64,000 bases of DNA from Brucella gallinifaecis (GCF_006476605.1 NZ_ML636800.1:186001-250000), one strand, 5' to 3'. Shown: positions 27,753 through 37,829, counted from the first letter of the stretch. Notes: generated from the letters alone by a model not told the origin. Numbers and translations: made by a program.

Positions 27753-28762
27753 TCGCTCCTTTGCTTGAAATGGGCAATATGTCCGTCAAATTGCCTTTTG
27801 GTGAGCGTTTTGCGGATATTGTTTCTGACATGACGCTCACTCTTGATCGTGGTGAACGCTTGGGCATTGTTGGTGAATCTGGCAGCGGCAAGTCGATTAC
27901 TGCACTTGCTGCCATGGGCTTGTTACCTGACCGGATGCGTGTGCAAGGCATGTTGCGCTTTGATGGTCAGGATCTGGCAAAAAAGTCAGAAACTGAGCTT
28001 TGCAAATTGCGCGGTCGTCGTATGGCAATGATCTTTCAGGAGCCGATGACTGCCCTTAATCCAATTAAAACCATTGGTGCACAGATTGCCGAAGGTCGCC
28101 GTCTGCACCTTGGCGAAAACCGTAGCGATGCAGAGCGCAAAGCGCGTGATTTGCTGGATCGCGTGGGATTGCCTGCGCCGCAGTTTAATCTGGATCTATA
28201 TCCCCATCAGCTTTCCGGCGGGCAGCGCCAGCGCGTATTGATCGCCATAGCAATTGCCTGCGAGCCTGATCTGTTGATTGCTGACGAGCCAACAACGGCA
28301 CTCGATGTCATTGTTCAGGCTCAGATACTTGATCTTATCGATGAACTGATCGCTGAGAGCGGAATGGCGTTAATGCTCATTACCCATGATCTTGGCGTGG
28401 TATCGGAAATGACTGATCGTATTGCTGTCATGTATTCAGGCCGTATCGTTGAAACCGGATCAACAGAAGCTGTGCTTGGACGCATGGCGCATCCTTATAC
28501 ACGGGGGCTTTTTCAGGCTTCCCCCCATGGCATTCATCTGCTTCGCGAACATTCAAAACCACGGCAGCGGCTTGCAGCCATTCCAGGCGTTGTGCCAGAC
28601 CCGCTGGCACGTCCGCCTTATTGCAGCTTTGCTGATCGTTGCACATTCGTTGAAAATGATTGTCGCCAGTTTATTCCACCACTCGATCTCATTGGTGAAA
28701 ACAAAGGCATCGAACACCGTAGTGCATGCCTGCATCCATGCAATGATGAGGTTATGCTATGA
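27749..28762 (+). CDS. DppD-type ABC transporter ATP-binding protein
   Basis: This 337-residue ATPase has Walker A GESGSGKS (about residue 44), the Q-loop [12 protein letters not shown], the signature LSGGQRQRV, and Walker [13 protein letters not shown]. The C-terminal oligopeptide/dipeptide transporter extension contains the cysteine cluster seen in this family ([16 protein letters not shown]), which often binds an iron-sulfur cluster. It pairs with the following DppF-type gene. Confidence 0.92.
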   Translation: MIAPLLEMGNMSVKLPFGERFADIVSDMTLTLDRGERLGIVGESGSGKSITALAAMGLLPDRMRVQGMLRFDGQDLAKKSETELCKLRGRRMAMIFQEPMTALNPIKTIGAQIAEGRRLHLGENRSDAERKARDLLDRVGLPAPQFNLDLYPHQLSGGQRQRVLIAIAIACEPDLLIADEPTTALDVIVQAQILDLIDELIAESGMALMLITHDLGVVSEMTDRIAVMYSGRIVETGSTEAVLGRMAHPYTRGLFQASPHGIHLLREHSKPRQRLAAIPGVVPDPLARPPYCSFADRCTFVENDCRQFIPPLDLIGENKGIEHRSACLHPCNDEVML

Positions 28763-29607
28763 GCAGGGCGATTTTACAGCTTCGCAATGTCGTGCGTGAA
28801 TATCAGCTTCCCCGCCCGTCATTGCTGTCAAAACCACGTTCGCTACGGGTTCTCCACGGTGTCAGCCTTGAGATCGAAGCGGGCCAAAGTCTCGGTATTG
28901 TTGGTGAGAGCGGCTCAGGGAAATCCACTCTGGCCCGTGCAGTGATGGGACTGGAACGTCCACAGTCTGGCCAAATTCTTATCAATGGCCAGGATATTTA
29001 TGCTCTCGCCCCTTCAGCTTTGCTTGAGGCTCGTAAAAGTTTTCAGGCGATCTTTCAGGATCCCTATGGTTCGCTCGATCCGCGCCATACAGTCAGGCGG
29101 ATTATTTCTGAGCCGATTGTTTCGCTGGAGGGCAGGGCAAACAGCAAGCAACGCGAAGAGCGCGTGATGGAAGTGCTGGAAGCGGTTGGTCTTCCATCAA
29201 CGGCTGCGGGAAAATATCCGCATGAATTTTCCGGTGGGCAACGCCAGCGCATCGCCATCGCTCGTGCTCTGATTACCAGACCGGCATTAATCGTTGCCGA
29301 CGAACCAGTTTCAGCGCTTGATGTTTCCATTCAGGCGCAGGTTCTTAATCTTATGATGGACCTGCAGGAAAAATTTGGTCTTTCCTATCTTTTCATCAGT
29401 CATGACCTTGGTGTCATACGGGCAATTACTGATAGAGTCGCGGTGATTTATCAAGGTAACATCGTCGAGCAGGGAGCGACCAGTGATGTATTTGATCACC
29501 CGCAACATGAATATACACAAGCACTGGTTGCAGCCGTTCCAAAGCCATTTTCGGAACGCCGTAAACGTCCGCAAGGATTTAATTCAGCTATCAGGGCGCC
29601 AGAATAA
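28759..29607 (+). CDS. DppF-type ABC transporter ATP-binding protein
   Basis: This 282-residue second ATPase of the importer has Walker [17 protein letters not shown], signature FSGGQRQRIAIARA, and Walker B LIVADEPVSALDVS. The C-terminal extension is shorter than in the partner and lacks the cysteine cluster. It is the last gene of the operon and ends 17 bp from the convergent exonuclease gene. Confidence 0.92.
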   Translation: MSRAILQLRNVVREYQLPRPSLLSKPRSLRVLHGVSLEIEAGQSLGIVGESGSGKSTLARAVMGLERPQSGQILINGQDIYALAPSALLEARKSFQAIFQDPYGSLDPRHTVRRIISEPIVSLEGRANSKQREERVMEVLEAVGLPSTAAGKYPHEFSGGQRQRIAIARALITRPALIVADEPVSALDVSIQAQVLNLMMDLQEKFGLSYLFISHDLGVIRAITDRVAVIYQGNIVEQGATSDVFDHPQHEYTQALVAAVPKPFSERRKRPQGFNSAIRAPE

Positions 29608-29624
29608 AAGAAAAAAGCATTTAT

Positions 29625-30635
29625 TTATTTGGGTCTAAGGACTGCACGCTCTTTATAACGATCAACGGCAGTAACCTTCTGAATCAATGGTTCAGCGTCG
29701 CGCCAAGTATAAATCTCTGTACGAAGATATTTGAGTTCGGCATCAAGTTCATCTTCGCCGACCTCTGTCCACCATGATTTTGGACGCCCGTCACTGCCAT
29801 CAGACCAGCGGTAACGGCGCTCTTTCAGCTTGTCTTTCATTTCAAAAGGACTGTTCTCTGCGTAAATGCGCAGACGTGATTTTTGGCTCTCTTTCAGAAG
29901 TTCTTCAAATGGTGTCGTTTTGCCAGATTGTTCCCTCAGCACTGCGAGCAATGCCTGGCAATCATCCTCTGCGCGATGACCATTGTGAAAATAACCGCTC
30001 TGGCCAATGAGATAGCCAAGCTTGGCGCCTTCAAAACCACGGGCTGCCCAATTTATCTCTTTGACCGAACATGCCCATGGCTTGCTCTCGAAAACCGGTG
30101 AGAAACGTTCCAGAAATGGACGGTCAAAACCCGCATTATGTGCAATGATAATATCAGCTTCAGAAATAAGCGCTTCAAGTTTGGCACGCGGGATCATCTG
30201 CCCGGCAACCATTTCGTCAGTGATACCTGTTATACGGGTTATGTCAGCCGGTATCGGTTTTGATGGCTCCTGCAATGCTCCGAAGGTCGCACAAACGTCT
30301 CCGATTGAACCGTTATCGGCATAACGAAAGGCGACAGCACCAATCTCGATGATTTCATCTTGTGCTGCATTCAAACCGGTTGTTTCTGTGTCCACAATAA
30401 CACCGAGCCGGGGGTAGGTGGTCTTATCGGCATCCGGTACTGTTGGTGGCGGATCAAGCCGTCTTAAAATACGATAGCGCCCACTGTCTTTGAGGCGTTC
30501 TATCATCTGCGCTTCATCAATGGCTGCTGTTTTTCCGGTTTTAATGCGGGCAGGGCGCGGCTCTACCTGTTTCTCCCGATCCAGTGAGGGTGGGGCAAAA
30601 AGGTCGAACTGATGGCGCATATCGTGTCTCCGCAT
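29625..30635 (-). CDS. DnaQ-like 3'-5' exonuclease (DEDDh family)
   Basis: This 336-residue protein has a central DEDDh exonuclease domain. The motifs are VDTETTGL (metal-binding D and E), HNAGFDRPFLERF (second D) and HRAEDDCQALL (His and final D). About 75 N-terminal residues and 110 C-terminal residues, the latter rich in charged residues and tryptophan (YRWSDGSDGRPKSWW), have no family I recognise. It resembles the exonuclease family of PolC epsilon but is a stand-alone gene. An alternative start lies five codons in. Confidence 0.85.
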   Translation of the reverse strand: MRRHDMRHQFDLFAPPSLDREKQVEPRPARIKTGKTAAIDEAQMIERLKDSGRYRILRRLDPPPTVPDADKTTYPRLGVIVDTETTGLNAAQDEIIEIGAVAFRYADNGSIGDVCATFGALQEPSKPIPADITRITGITDEMVAGQMIPRAKLEALISEADIIIAHNAGFDRPFLERFSPVFESKPWACSVKEINWAARGFEGAKLGYLIGQSGYFHNGHRAEDDCQALLAVLREQSGKTTPFEELLKESQKSRLRIYAENSPFEMKDKLKERRYRWSDGSDGRPKSWWTEVGEDELDAELKYLRTEIYTWRDAEPLIQKVTAVDRYKERAVLRPK

Positions 30636-31058
30636 TAAGGGCCGTAGGGATAAATGTCATTTCATTGCCATGCAACCAAGATATTAATAGGCTTGATAAC
30701 AGGAATTAACGTCAGGCTCCGTCCCTGAGACGCTTTTCGCATTAGAGTTTCATGAAGTAATATACACAATCGGTCAGCTTCGATTAACGGGCGGCTGGCT
30801 TCTGGCTGAAAATCATCTGTGGAAAACTCCCTTTCGGAATTATGCAATCCATCACATGCTCAGCATGAGCGCCCGTGATGACGATATTGTTTCTTATTTA
30901 TTATTAGACTTTGCTTATGTAACAATAAAAAATTGCGAAGTCCTGGTGAGGTCAAAATACTTAAAATTTATCTTGACTTTATAAGTGGTTTATCATTCAA
31001 GATAAGGTTCTATTAAGAATTTCTATAAATATTTATTAAGCTGACTTGGGGCCGGGTT
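30636..31058. other. Intergenic region
   Basis: These 423 bp separate the exonuclease gene from the diguanylate cyclase gene. The right half (about 30890-31050) is very AT-rich, as expected for a promoter. A short minus-strand frame (30662-30847) has no coding features. Confidence 0.5.
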
Positions 31059-32228
31059 GTGAAGTTTGTTCCACCATTGGTAGTGCTGCTGTTTTCGGCC
31101 ACGATGTTGAGCGTATGGACACTCGACACGAAGCGCAGGCATGTCCTTTTGTTTGGTCTTGGCTTTTTATGTTTTGCGATAGCGCTTCTGGTACCTATAT
31201 CGCTTTTATCTAATAGTCTTAGTCTGACATCTCCAATAGCAACCACCTTTTACTATCTTGGTGGTGTGCTGCTGTGCGAAGGTGTTATGATGCGGATGGG
31301 AGCACACTATTCTCGTATTATGGCCGGTCTGGTAGGCTTGGGTCTGGCTGGCGCAATGATCTGTTTCATTGGTTATGACCTTGGATATGTTTGGATTGCT
31401 CCGAGCGTGCATATTGCGTTAGGCTTATTATTTGCCGTTCTTTGAATACAGTCTCGCGCACTCATGGATCAAAGCTGGGTTGAACGCCTGCTTTGGAGTA
31501 CTGTAGCATTGCTCAGTGTTCAGTTTTTTGCACAATCGATTGTCGCGGCACAGCTTTCTACGAACATTTCAAATCCGGCAGATCTTATCCGTTCTGCCTA
31601 TTGGCAGGGCGTCATGATATCCGGAGCCTTTGCAGGGGTGATTGCCGGACTTGTCATATTGGTTGTTGCAACTTTCGATGTTATCAAAGAGTTACAGCTG
31701 GAGCGGGATATCGACCCTTTGACGGGCCTTTTCAATCGGAGGGGCTTGGAACGCTATGCTTGTCAACACCTCAGTCTGGCCAATAGGCCACCTTTTGCAG
31801 TCATAATTGGTGACCTTGATCATTTTAAACTTATTAATGATGAACTTGGTCATGCAGTGGGCGATCAGGTTTTAAATGAATTTGCTGCAACATTACGCTC
31901 TACCGTTACAAATGACAGCGTGATTGCACGCATAGGAGGAGAAGAGTTCGTTATTCTCGTACAGAATGATGCGGATGATGCTGAGAAGCTTGCCAGGCAT
32001 CTTTGTCGTATTGTTGCCCGTAAAAGCTTTACAAGCCTGCCAAAAGGGCGCCGGATGACGTGCAGTTTTGGTGTTGCTATGGTGCGTGAGAATAACGATC
32101 TTTGGGATTCAATACAACGTGCAGATATGGCTCTTATGCGGGTAAAGAAACGCGGCCGCAATCGTGTTTCTGTTGAAGGTGATGAGTTTCAAAAATCTGA
32201 TTTTGCAGCCTATCTTCTCACGGCCTGA
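31059..32228 (+). pseudogene. Diguanylate cyclase interrupted by an in-frame TGA
   Basis: The reading frame starts at a GTG (31059), encodes 128 mostly hydrophobic residues with about four to five membrane helices, meets TGA at 31443-31445, and continues in the same frame to 32228. After the stop come two further membrane helices and a full GGDEF domain: DPLTGLFNRRG, GDLDHFKLINDELGH and the active-site GGEEF. This membrane-anchor plus GGDEF layout is one gene in the family, so a point nonsense mutation, or a base error, splits it. The GGDEF half could still be made from ATG 31464, but no good ribosome-binding site precedes it. Confidence 0.8.
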
Positions 32229-32980
32229 AACAATTGCTGAAACGCATTTTCAGTTTCAATAGTATCATATTTCTTATTATCAAAACTGTTCTCCAATTAT
32301 CATAATGACGTTGAGCATTTGGATCGAGAACCTTAGGTTTAAGTTCCATAAGATACCTTATGCGATCTCGAATTTTATAACAATGAGTTATCCAGTGCAA
32401 AGAACCTGAAATAGAATGCACCTACTCACATATTGACGAATTCCGGTTAGTGTGTACACGCAATCCATATTGATGCGCTAAGCTATAGGGCTAAAAAGAC
32501 AGTACGGATAAGCCTTGGCGACATGAGTCAGCCTGACAAACTTGATATGTTGGTCGATGAGCTTATTTTCGGCTTTGCTTAGGCTGATTCCCTCAAATGC
32601 CCTGCCCGTAAGATGAATTTTCCCTAATAATTATATCTAAGCCTACGTCAAGCCGCTGACGTTGCGGATTTCAAGATGGACGGTCGATGTCAATTTCCTG
32701 TCAGTCATATTTGCCTCCCGATCATGAAAGCAGGCTAACAGTTCGGCTCTCTTTCAATAGCAATGATATTCTATATCTAAAGAGCAACGTGAATTTTTGT
32801 CATACTTATTGCCCCTATCCTGAGGGCTGGACGTGCAATCCGGCTGCAATGTGCCACAAACAAAATATCCTTTAATGCACTGAAAGATTTTAGTGTTTTG
32901 TCACCACCAGCCGCACGCCTAGGGTAAGTAATCTCTTCATGTATTCCGGCTGCTTCTGCCGCTTTCCTCAGGATAACAAA
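32229..32980. other. Gene-poor region with possible decayed coding fragments
   Basis: No intact gene is seen in 752 bp. Three short frames look coding but go nowhere: on the minus strand 32218-32421 (contains RDRIRYLMELKPKVLD), on the plus strand about 32456-32581 (contains VRISLGDMSQPDKLDMLVDE, no start after an upstream stop), and on the minus strand 32643-32708 (GGAGG site, then MTDRKLTSTVHLEIRNVSGL and a stop). They may be remnants of lost genes. Confidence 0.4.
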
Positions 32981-34408
32981 ATGAGTCACAGAAATTTGCC
33001 CACCCGTTCGATCATTATCATAGGTGGCGGTTTTGCCGGTGCGGTTGCGGCTCTAAAACTAATCAGTCATGCCATGGAACCGCTTGATATCACCATTATA
33101 GAACCGGCGCAGGATCTCGGACGCGGCGTGGCCTATAACACGACGGAAGAAGTGCATCTCGTCAATGCTCCGGCGAACCACTTTTCGCTTCATCCCGAAG
33201 ATCCCGAGCATTTCAGCCGCTGGTTCGAGCGCAATGCCGGAGATTTTCCAAGCCAGCCGGGGGGCTTTTCCCAAACCTGCGCACCACGCTGGCTTTATGG
33301 CAGCTATGTCGGCGAAGAATTGGCACGGGCTATCGCTATAGCGTCCTCACGTGGCGTGAAATTTCGTCATATACGCGGGCGTGCTGCGAATGTGGTGCGC
33401 GACGGCGACAGGCTTGAAGTGGTGCTTGAAGATGGTTCAGCTTTAACCGCAAATGAGGCAATACTTGCATTGGGTGTATTCAAGGCCCGCCCCCGTGCAC
33501 AAGAAGCGGAAATAACAGGCCATCCACGTTTCGTCATAAATCCTTGGGATCCTGCGGCATTAGACCGGATTAAGAATGCACGCGACATATTGCTGATCGG
33601 CACCAGTCTCAGCATGGTCGATGTGGTCGCCAGCCTTGAGAACCGGGGATATAAAGGCCGCTACAGTGCGATCTCGCGACGCGGGCATCTGGTGGAGGCG
33701 CGGCGGAGCGAGCCGCCGGAGCGCCCTGATTTTCTCAATGATGACGCATTGCCGACCACCACACTGGAATTGTTGCGATGCGTAAACCGGGAACGGCGTG
33801 CCATTGAACTGGAAGGTGGTGATTGGCGCAGCCTGCTCCCTCACCTGCGCCCACGACTTGCAACGCTTTGGCAGCGTGCTTCAATAACAGAGCGTCTGCG
33901 CTTTACGCGTCATCTGCGTTCATTGTGGGACGTCACGCTTCATCAGGCTGCCGGTGCATCACGTATCTGGACCGAAAAGGCTGAAAGTGAAGGCCGCTTT
34001 TCAAGCGCCGCCGGACGCGTTCTCGGTCTTAGTCACGATGGCGAGCGTTTTGTAGCGCATATACGCTGGCGAACCGACGGCCGTGAAGAAACGGCGCGTT
34101 TCGATGCTATTGTTGATTGTCGCGGGCATCAAGAACACGACTGGCGGCGCATCGATGATCCATTTGTCCGCCGCTTGCTGGAACAAGGCTTAGTGCGCCC
34201 GCATGCCACCGGCTATGGTATCGACGCAACGCGGGATGGCAAGGTGATCGATAGCGATGGTCATATTGTGCCGGGACTTTACGCTATCGGCCATCCATTA
34301 CGCGGCGTGGCGTGGGAATCCAGCTCGATCCCCGAGCAACTGTCGCAAGCCATCGCACTTTCGGAACAACTGCTCAGAGATCAGGCGACGCCAGTTGCGG
34401 CCGAATAG
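32981..34408 (+). CDS. FAD/NAD(P)-binding protein (NAD_binding_9 type)
   Basis: This 475-residue flavoprotein of the family with two Rossmann motifs begins IIIIGGGFAGAVAALKL and continues with DLGRGVAYNT and LVNAPANHFSLHPEDP, the signature of the FAD/NAD(P)-binding PF13454 group. A second dinucleotide motif LLIGTSLSMVDV lies near residue 208. The substrate is unknown. The ATG at 32981 starts the family N-terminus. Its last 35 bp overlap the 3' end of the convergent LysR gene. The gene looks more GC-rich than the flanking DNA. Confidence 0.8.
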   Translation: MSHRNLPTRSIIIIGGGFAGAVAALKLISHAMEPLDITIIEPAQDLGRGVAYNTTEEVHLVNAPANHFSLHPEDPEHFSRWFERNAGDFPSQPGGFSQTCAPRWLYGSYVGEELARAIAIASSRGVKFRHIRGRAANVVRDGDRLEVVLEDGSALTANEAILALGVFKARPRAQEAEITGHPRFVINPWDPAALDRIKNARDILLIGTSLSMVDVVASLENRGYKGRYSAISRRGHLVEARRSEPPERPDFLNDDALPTTTLELLRCVNRERRAIELEGGDWRSLLPHLRPRLATLWQRASITERLRFTRHLRSLWDVTLHQAAGASRIWTEKAESEGRFSSAAGRVLGLSHDGERFVAHIRWRTDGREETARFDAIVDCRGHQEHDWRRIDDPFVRRLLEQGLVRPHATGYGIDATRDGKVIDSDGHIVPGLYAIGHPLRGVAWESSSIPEQLSQAIALSEQLLRDQATPVAAE

Positions 34409-35399
34409 CGGAAGTCGGTTGCAAGCCGCCAATATGCAGCGCAGCGTTGCCGTGCTGTGAAGGTGTAGATAGCCCTGTATCGGACAACATGATCGCCTGA
34501 CTACGCAGCCAGGAGCGAAACAAATCAACAGGAGACAGCTTCGCCTTATATGGAAGGGTGGCGAAATAATAGGAAAACCCTACCGGGCGCGGGGTGCCGA
34601 ATGGCACTACCAAGCGTCCTGCGGCAAGATCAGCCTCGCAGAGGCGTAATTTGCCAAGAGCCAGCCCGTGCCCCGCCAGCGCCGCATCAATCGCCAGCGA
34701 AGACATGTTCATGCGAATGCCGCCTTCATCATTTTTTATCCGCATTCCCTCACTTCTAAGCCAATCGTTCCAGTCCGGGCAGCTTTTATCATGCTCCGGT
34801 CCGCTTTCATGGATCAATGGCACATCATCAAGCGAGATGGTGTCACACCCAAGCCCGTACCGACGCGCGAAATCTGGGCTGCAAATCGGCGCTATAGCTT
34901 CGGCAAAAATCGGATCAGCCACCAGATCCGGCGTCATGTCCGCCCCATAACGAATGACACAATCGATATCTTCGGATTCCAGATCGACAAGTTGAGTGGT
35001 CGCTTCCAGCAAAACCTGCACATTGGGTGCAGCCTTACGCAATGCGTCAAGTCGTGGCACCAGCCATTTGCTGGCAAATGACGGAGAGACTGAAACACGC
35101 ACCACGGCGGGTCTGTCAACTTCTGACAATGTCGCAATGGTTTCGATCATTGTGATGAAAGCCTCGGAAAGTCCAGGCGCCAACTGTCGCCCCTTGTCAG
35201 TCAATTCTAGCTGACCACGGTTGCGATGAAACAGTGGCGTTCCAAGATGATCTTCAAGCAGACGCACCTGCTGCCCGATCGCCGCCGAGGTAACATGCAA
35301 TTCATCAGCTGCAGCAGTAAAGCTCAGATGCTTTGCGCTCACAACGAAAGCACGCATCGCAGTCAGCGGCGGCAATCGCGCGAGTGTTGGCCTTATCAT
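34374..35399 (-). CDS. LysR-family regulator, GcvA-like
   Basis: This 341-residue transcription factor has an N-terminal helix-turn-helix (LSFTAAADELHVTSAAIGQQ, residues about 28-47) and a LysR substrate-binding domain of the GcvA/AmpR type (DIDCVIRYGAD). The start at 35399 (MIRPTLARLPPL) is the usual GcvA-like beginning; a longer form adds 25 residues. The C-terminus runs about 40 residues past the usual LysR end and overlaps the convergent FAD gene by 35 bp. Confidence 0.85.
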   Translation of the reverse strand: MIRPTLARLPPLTAMRAFVVSAKHLSFTAAADELHVTSAAIGQQVRLLEDHLGTPLFHRNRGQLELTDKGRQLAPGLSEAFITMIETIATLSEVDRPAVVRVSVSPSFASKWLVPRLDALRKAAPNVQVLLEATTQLVDLESEDIDCVIRYGADMTPDLVADPIFAEAIAPICSPDFARRYGLGCDTISLDDVPLIHESGPEHDKSCPDWNDWLRSEGMRIKNDEGGIRMNMSSLAIDAALAGHGLALGKLRLCEADLAAGRLVVPFGTPRPVGFSYYFATLPYKAKLSPVDLFRSWLRSQAIMLSDTGLSTPSQHGNAALHIGGLQPTSAIRPQLASPDL

Positions 35400-35574
35400 G
35401 CGTGATCGTTCGAATGAATAATTCCCGTTCATATATCTATTTGAACGTATAGGCAGGTCGCATGCGAGAGACATAGTTGCCCTTTCATCGACCTTGAAGA
35501 AGCGGATATTTCATTTGCCGGACAGCTTCAGGCACAAATATCTAATCTTCATAAAATCGATATGACGACACCTG

Positions 35575-36651
35575 TTACAATGTATGCAAAAAAGCAATCA
35601 GTGCCTCGCGCTCGTCATCTTCGAGATCGAGTGGCCGGATATGGGGGGAAATCCTCGCCGCGGCACGACGCAGCGGTTCATTTGCTTCTGTTTCGTTGCG
35701 CAGCCAGACGTCACCACCACCGCGCATATAGAAATTGACCACGCTTTCAAGCGTCTTGAAATGGCCCGTATGCATATAGGGTGCGGTGCGGGATACATGC
35801 CGGAGCGATGGTGTGCGGAAACGTCCGACATCGTCTTCATTGCCAGTGATGTTATAACGGCCAAGGTCCTGAGATGGTTCTCCAAATGCTGAAAGACCAA
35901 GATTATGAAAGCCGTCATCACTCAATAAAGGGCCGGAATGGCAAGTGCCGCATCCGGCCTTGTCAAAGAAAACCCGCATACCCATCAGTTCGTGATCCGT
36001 TAATATGTCACGTTCTCCATTGGTGAATCTGTCGAAACGAGACGGTTCGTCAAGCCGACTTATGAAAGCACGCAATGCATCCCCAACATGATGTGCCTTG
36101 ACTGCAACAGAACCATAAACCGAACGGAATGCGGCTGCATAATCCTTGTCGGCACTCAATTTCCTCAAAAGTGAATCAATGTCCTTATTGGCCATTTCCT
36201 GAGGGTCAATCAATGGTGCAAGAAGCTGGACTTCGAGATCGGTCTTGCTCCCGTCCCATGACCAGAGACGGCGATGTGCAACACCGAACAAGGAAGGTGC
36301 ATTACGGCCCTTACGGATCAAGGGATCGCTCCATCCATGATCGGGCCGGTGACAATCTATGCATGCAAGGTCGCCTTTGGCCGACAAGGCGCGATCACTG
36401 AATAATTGTTCGCCAAGTTGCTGTTTGTGCAAAGATGCAGCCGATCCGGCAAAGTCCCCACTCATAGCAGCCGGAGGTGTCGCGCCTTGAAGCGACAACA
36501 TTACAGTACCAAATATAAATGCAATGCCGAGCCAACGGGCAGGACTTGTCTTAGAGCATGTCCCCCAAAAGTGGGAACCGGTTTTGGGATAAAGACATGC
36601 GTGAAAACAAAAGCTTAAAGCGCGTCTTCCGAATTGGATAAAATGCGGCAC
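35575..36651 (-). CDS. Diheme cytochrome c peroxidase / MauG-family protein
   Basis: This is a periplasmic diheme enzyme with two c-type haem sites: CIDCH in the N-terminal domain and CGTCH in the C-terminal domain, with MHTGHFKTLESVVNFY near the end, as in the CCP/MauG superfamily. The N-terminus is unclear. The hydrophobic export segment (WLGIAFIFGTVMLSLQ) has only one internal ATG (36499-36501), too late for a full signal. The open frame extends upstream through a dispersed repeat to a GTG at 36651, so the repeat may have displaced the original start. It is the last of four same-strand genes. Confidence 0.8.
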   Translation of the reverse strand: MPHFIQFGRRALSFCFHACLYPKTGSHFWGTCSKTSPARWLGIAFIFGTVMLSLQGATPPAAMSGDFAGSAASLHKQQLGEQLFSDRALSAKGDLACIDCHRPDHGWSDPLIRKGRNAPSLFGVAHRRLWSWDGSKTDLEVQLLAPLIDPQEMANKDIDSLLRKLSADKDYAAAFRSVYGSVAVKAHHVGDALRAFISRLDEPSRFDRFTNGERDILTDHELMGMRVFFDKAGCGTCHSGPLLSDDGFHNLGLSAFGEPSQDLGRYNITGNEDDVGRFRTPSLRHVSRTAPYMHTGHFKTLESVVNFYMRGGGDVWLRNETEANEPLRRAAARISPHIRPLDLEDDEREALIAFLHTL

Positions 36652-36657
36652 GCTTTA
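36551..36657 (-). repeat. Dispersed repeat, well-preserved copy 2
   Basis: This is the better copy of the element also found at 222-314, with an inner inverted repeat CCCAAAAGTGGGAACCGGTTTTGGG near one end. It fills the whole junction between the PCuAC gene, whose stop codon it appears to supply, and the diheme peroxidase gene, whose open frame it extends. Confidence 0.7.
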
Positions 36658-37230
36658 ATGGCCGTGATGGTTGTTATCGCTGCCATGCTGCATTTTGCGT
36701 CCATGTTCTGTCAGGTGTGGTTTAATATCGAAAACAGTCGTTATCGCCCCTGCTCTCTCAAAAACCAGCTTGATTCTCACCTTATCCCCGACCTTAAGCG
36801 GGGCATCCAAATTGAAAAGCATGAGATGCTTGCCGCCGGGTTGCAGATCAACGCTTGCACCTGCCGGCAGCGCAATACCTTCATCCAGCAAACGCATGGT
36901 CATTACACCGTCAGTCACTTTCATTTCATGAATTTCGATATGACCTGCCTTCGCGGAATGGGCTGCAATGAGCCGATCCGGTTCTCCGCTCCGGTTGAAC
37001 AGCGTGACATAGCCTCCCCCCGTACTGACTCCGGGTGGCGTTTCCAGCAGCCATGGACGACTGATAACAATATTTATCTGATCCGCCTGTTCGCCATCTG
37101 TCACATAATTTTTATGGCCTTTATGATTTTGATGATCAGCATGCTGCGTTTCATGTGCCTGAGCTGCCTGCAAAACCGCGGCAAACGTTAACAAGAATAG
37201 GACTGACCGAAGATAAAGTCTCATCGTCAT
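36655..37230 (-). CDS. PCuAC-type periplasmic copper chaperone
   Basis: This 191-residue protein has a signal peptide (LRSVLFLLTFAAVLQAAQA), a His-rich linker, and a PCu(A)C (DUF461) domain. Expected copper ligands appear as HIEIHEM, then VMTMR and GGKHLMLF, matching the H-M..H-M pattern. A second His-rich tail (HGRKMQHGSDNNHHGH) ends the protein; its last codon lies at the border of a repeat. PCuAC proteins load copper into periplasmic sites such as CuA together with SCO proteins, and an SCO gene lies 11 bp upstream. Confidence 0.88.
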   Translation of the reverse strand: MTMRLYLRSVLFLLTFAAVLQAAQAHETQHADHQNHKGHKNYVTDGEQADQINIVISRPWLLETPPGVSTGGGYVTLFNRSGEPDRLIAAHSAKAGHIEIHEMKVTDGVMTMRLLDEGIALPAGASVDLQPGGKHLMLFNLDAPLKVGDKVRIKLVFERAGAITTVFDIKPHLTEHGRKMQHGSDNNHHGH

Positions 37231-37241
37231 TCTCCCTTCTG

Positions 37242-37829
37242 TCAGTTTTCGCCGCCAACTCGATCGGCTTCTATCAGGCGACGGTATTTTTCAAGCTGGA
37301 CATCCGAGGTCTCGCGATAATCAATCTTGTCAAAGAAAGTCCCCTCGCCGTCAATGAGGTAGATAACGGCGGTATGATCAACCGTGTAGTCGCCATCTGT
37401 CAGCGCAACTTTTTTGTAAGTCGCGCGAAAGGCGCGTGCCACCGATGCAATCTCCTCTGGTGTTCCGCGCAATCCGACGATGCGCTTATCAAAAAAACCG
37501 AGATATTCTTTCAGCGTTTCCGCTGTATCGCGCTCAGGATCCACAGTGACAAAAACCGTGGTCAGCCTGTCTGCGTCGCTCCCCAGCTCTTGCAAGCTGA
37601 AGGCAATCTCGGAAAGCGTTGTCGGGCAGACTTCCGGGCAATGGGTGAACCCAAAAAAAAGCGCATAGGGCTTGCCTTTAAGGTTCTCACTGCCAAATGG
37701 CTGGCCCTCGATATTTGTCAGCCGGAACTCGCCGCCAATATCCGCCCCTTGGGCGTGAGTTGAAACAGGCAATGCCAAAGTGAGCCAAAAAGCTGACAGC
37801 AAGGCAAAAATTGGTTTTATCAGTGACAA
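37242..37829 (-). CDS. SCO1/SenC-family copper/thiol protein
   Basis: This 195-residue exported thioredoxin-fold protein has a signal peptide (ALLSAFWLTLALPVSTHA), the SCO copper motif CPEVCP, and the distant histidine ligand in DYTVDHTA. SCO proteins deliver copper to, or reduce thiols of, periplasmic copper centres. The start overlaps the stop of the upstream binding-protein gene by 10 bp and the PCuAC gene follows closely, so the three are almost certainly co-transcribed. Confidence 0.92.
   Translation of the reverse strand: MSLIKPIFALLSAFWLTLALPVSTHAQGADIGGEFRLTNIEGQPFGSENLKGKPYALFFGFTHCPEVCPTTLSEIAFSLQELGSDADRLTTVFVTVDPERDTAETLKEYLGFFDKRIVGLRGTPEEIASVARAFRATYKKVALTDGDYTVDHTAVIYLIDGEGTFFDKIDYRETSDVQLEKYRRLIEADRVGGEN

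Noticed and set aside
34374-34408. Convergent 35 bp overlap taken as a sign of a frameshift in the LysR gene
   Set aside because: The LysR frame is continuous and complete; the overlap comes only from a somewhat long C-terminus.
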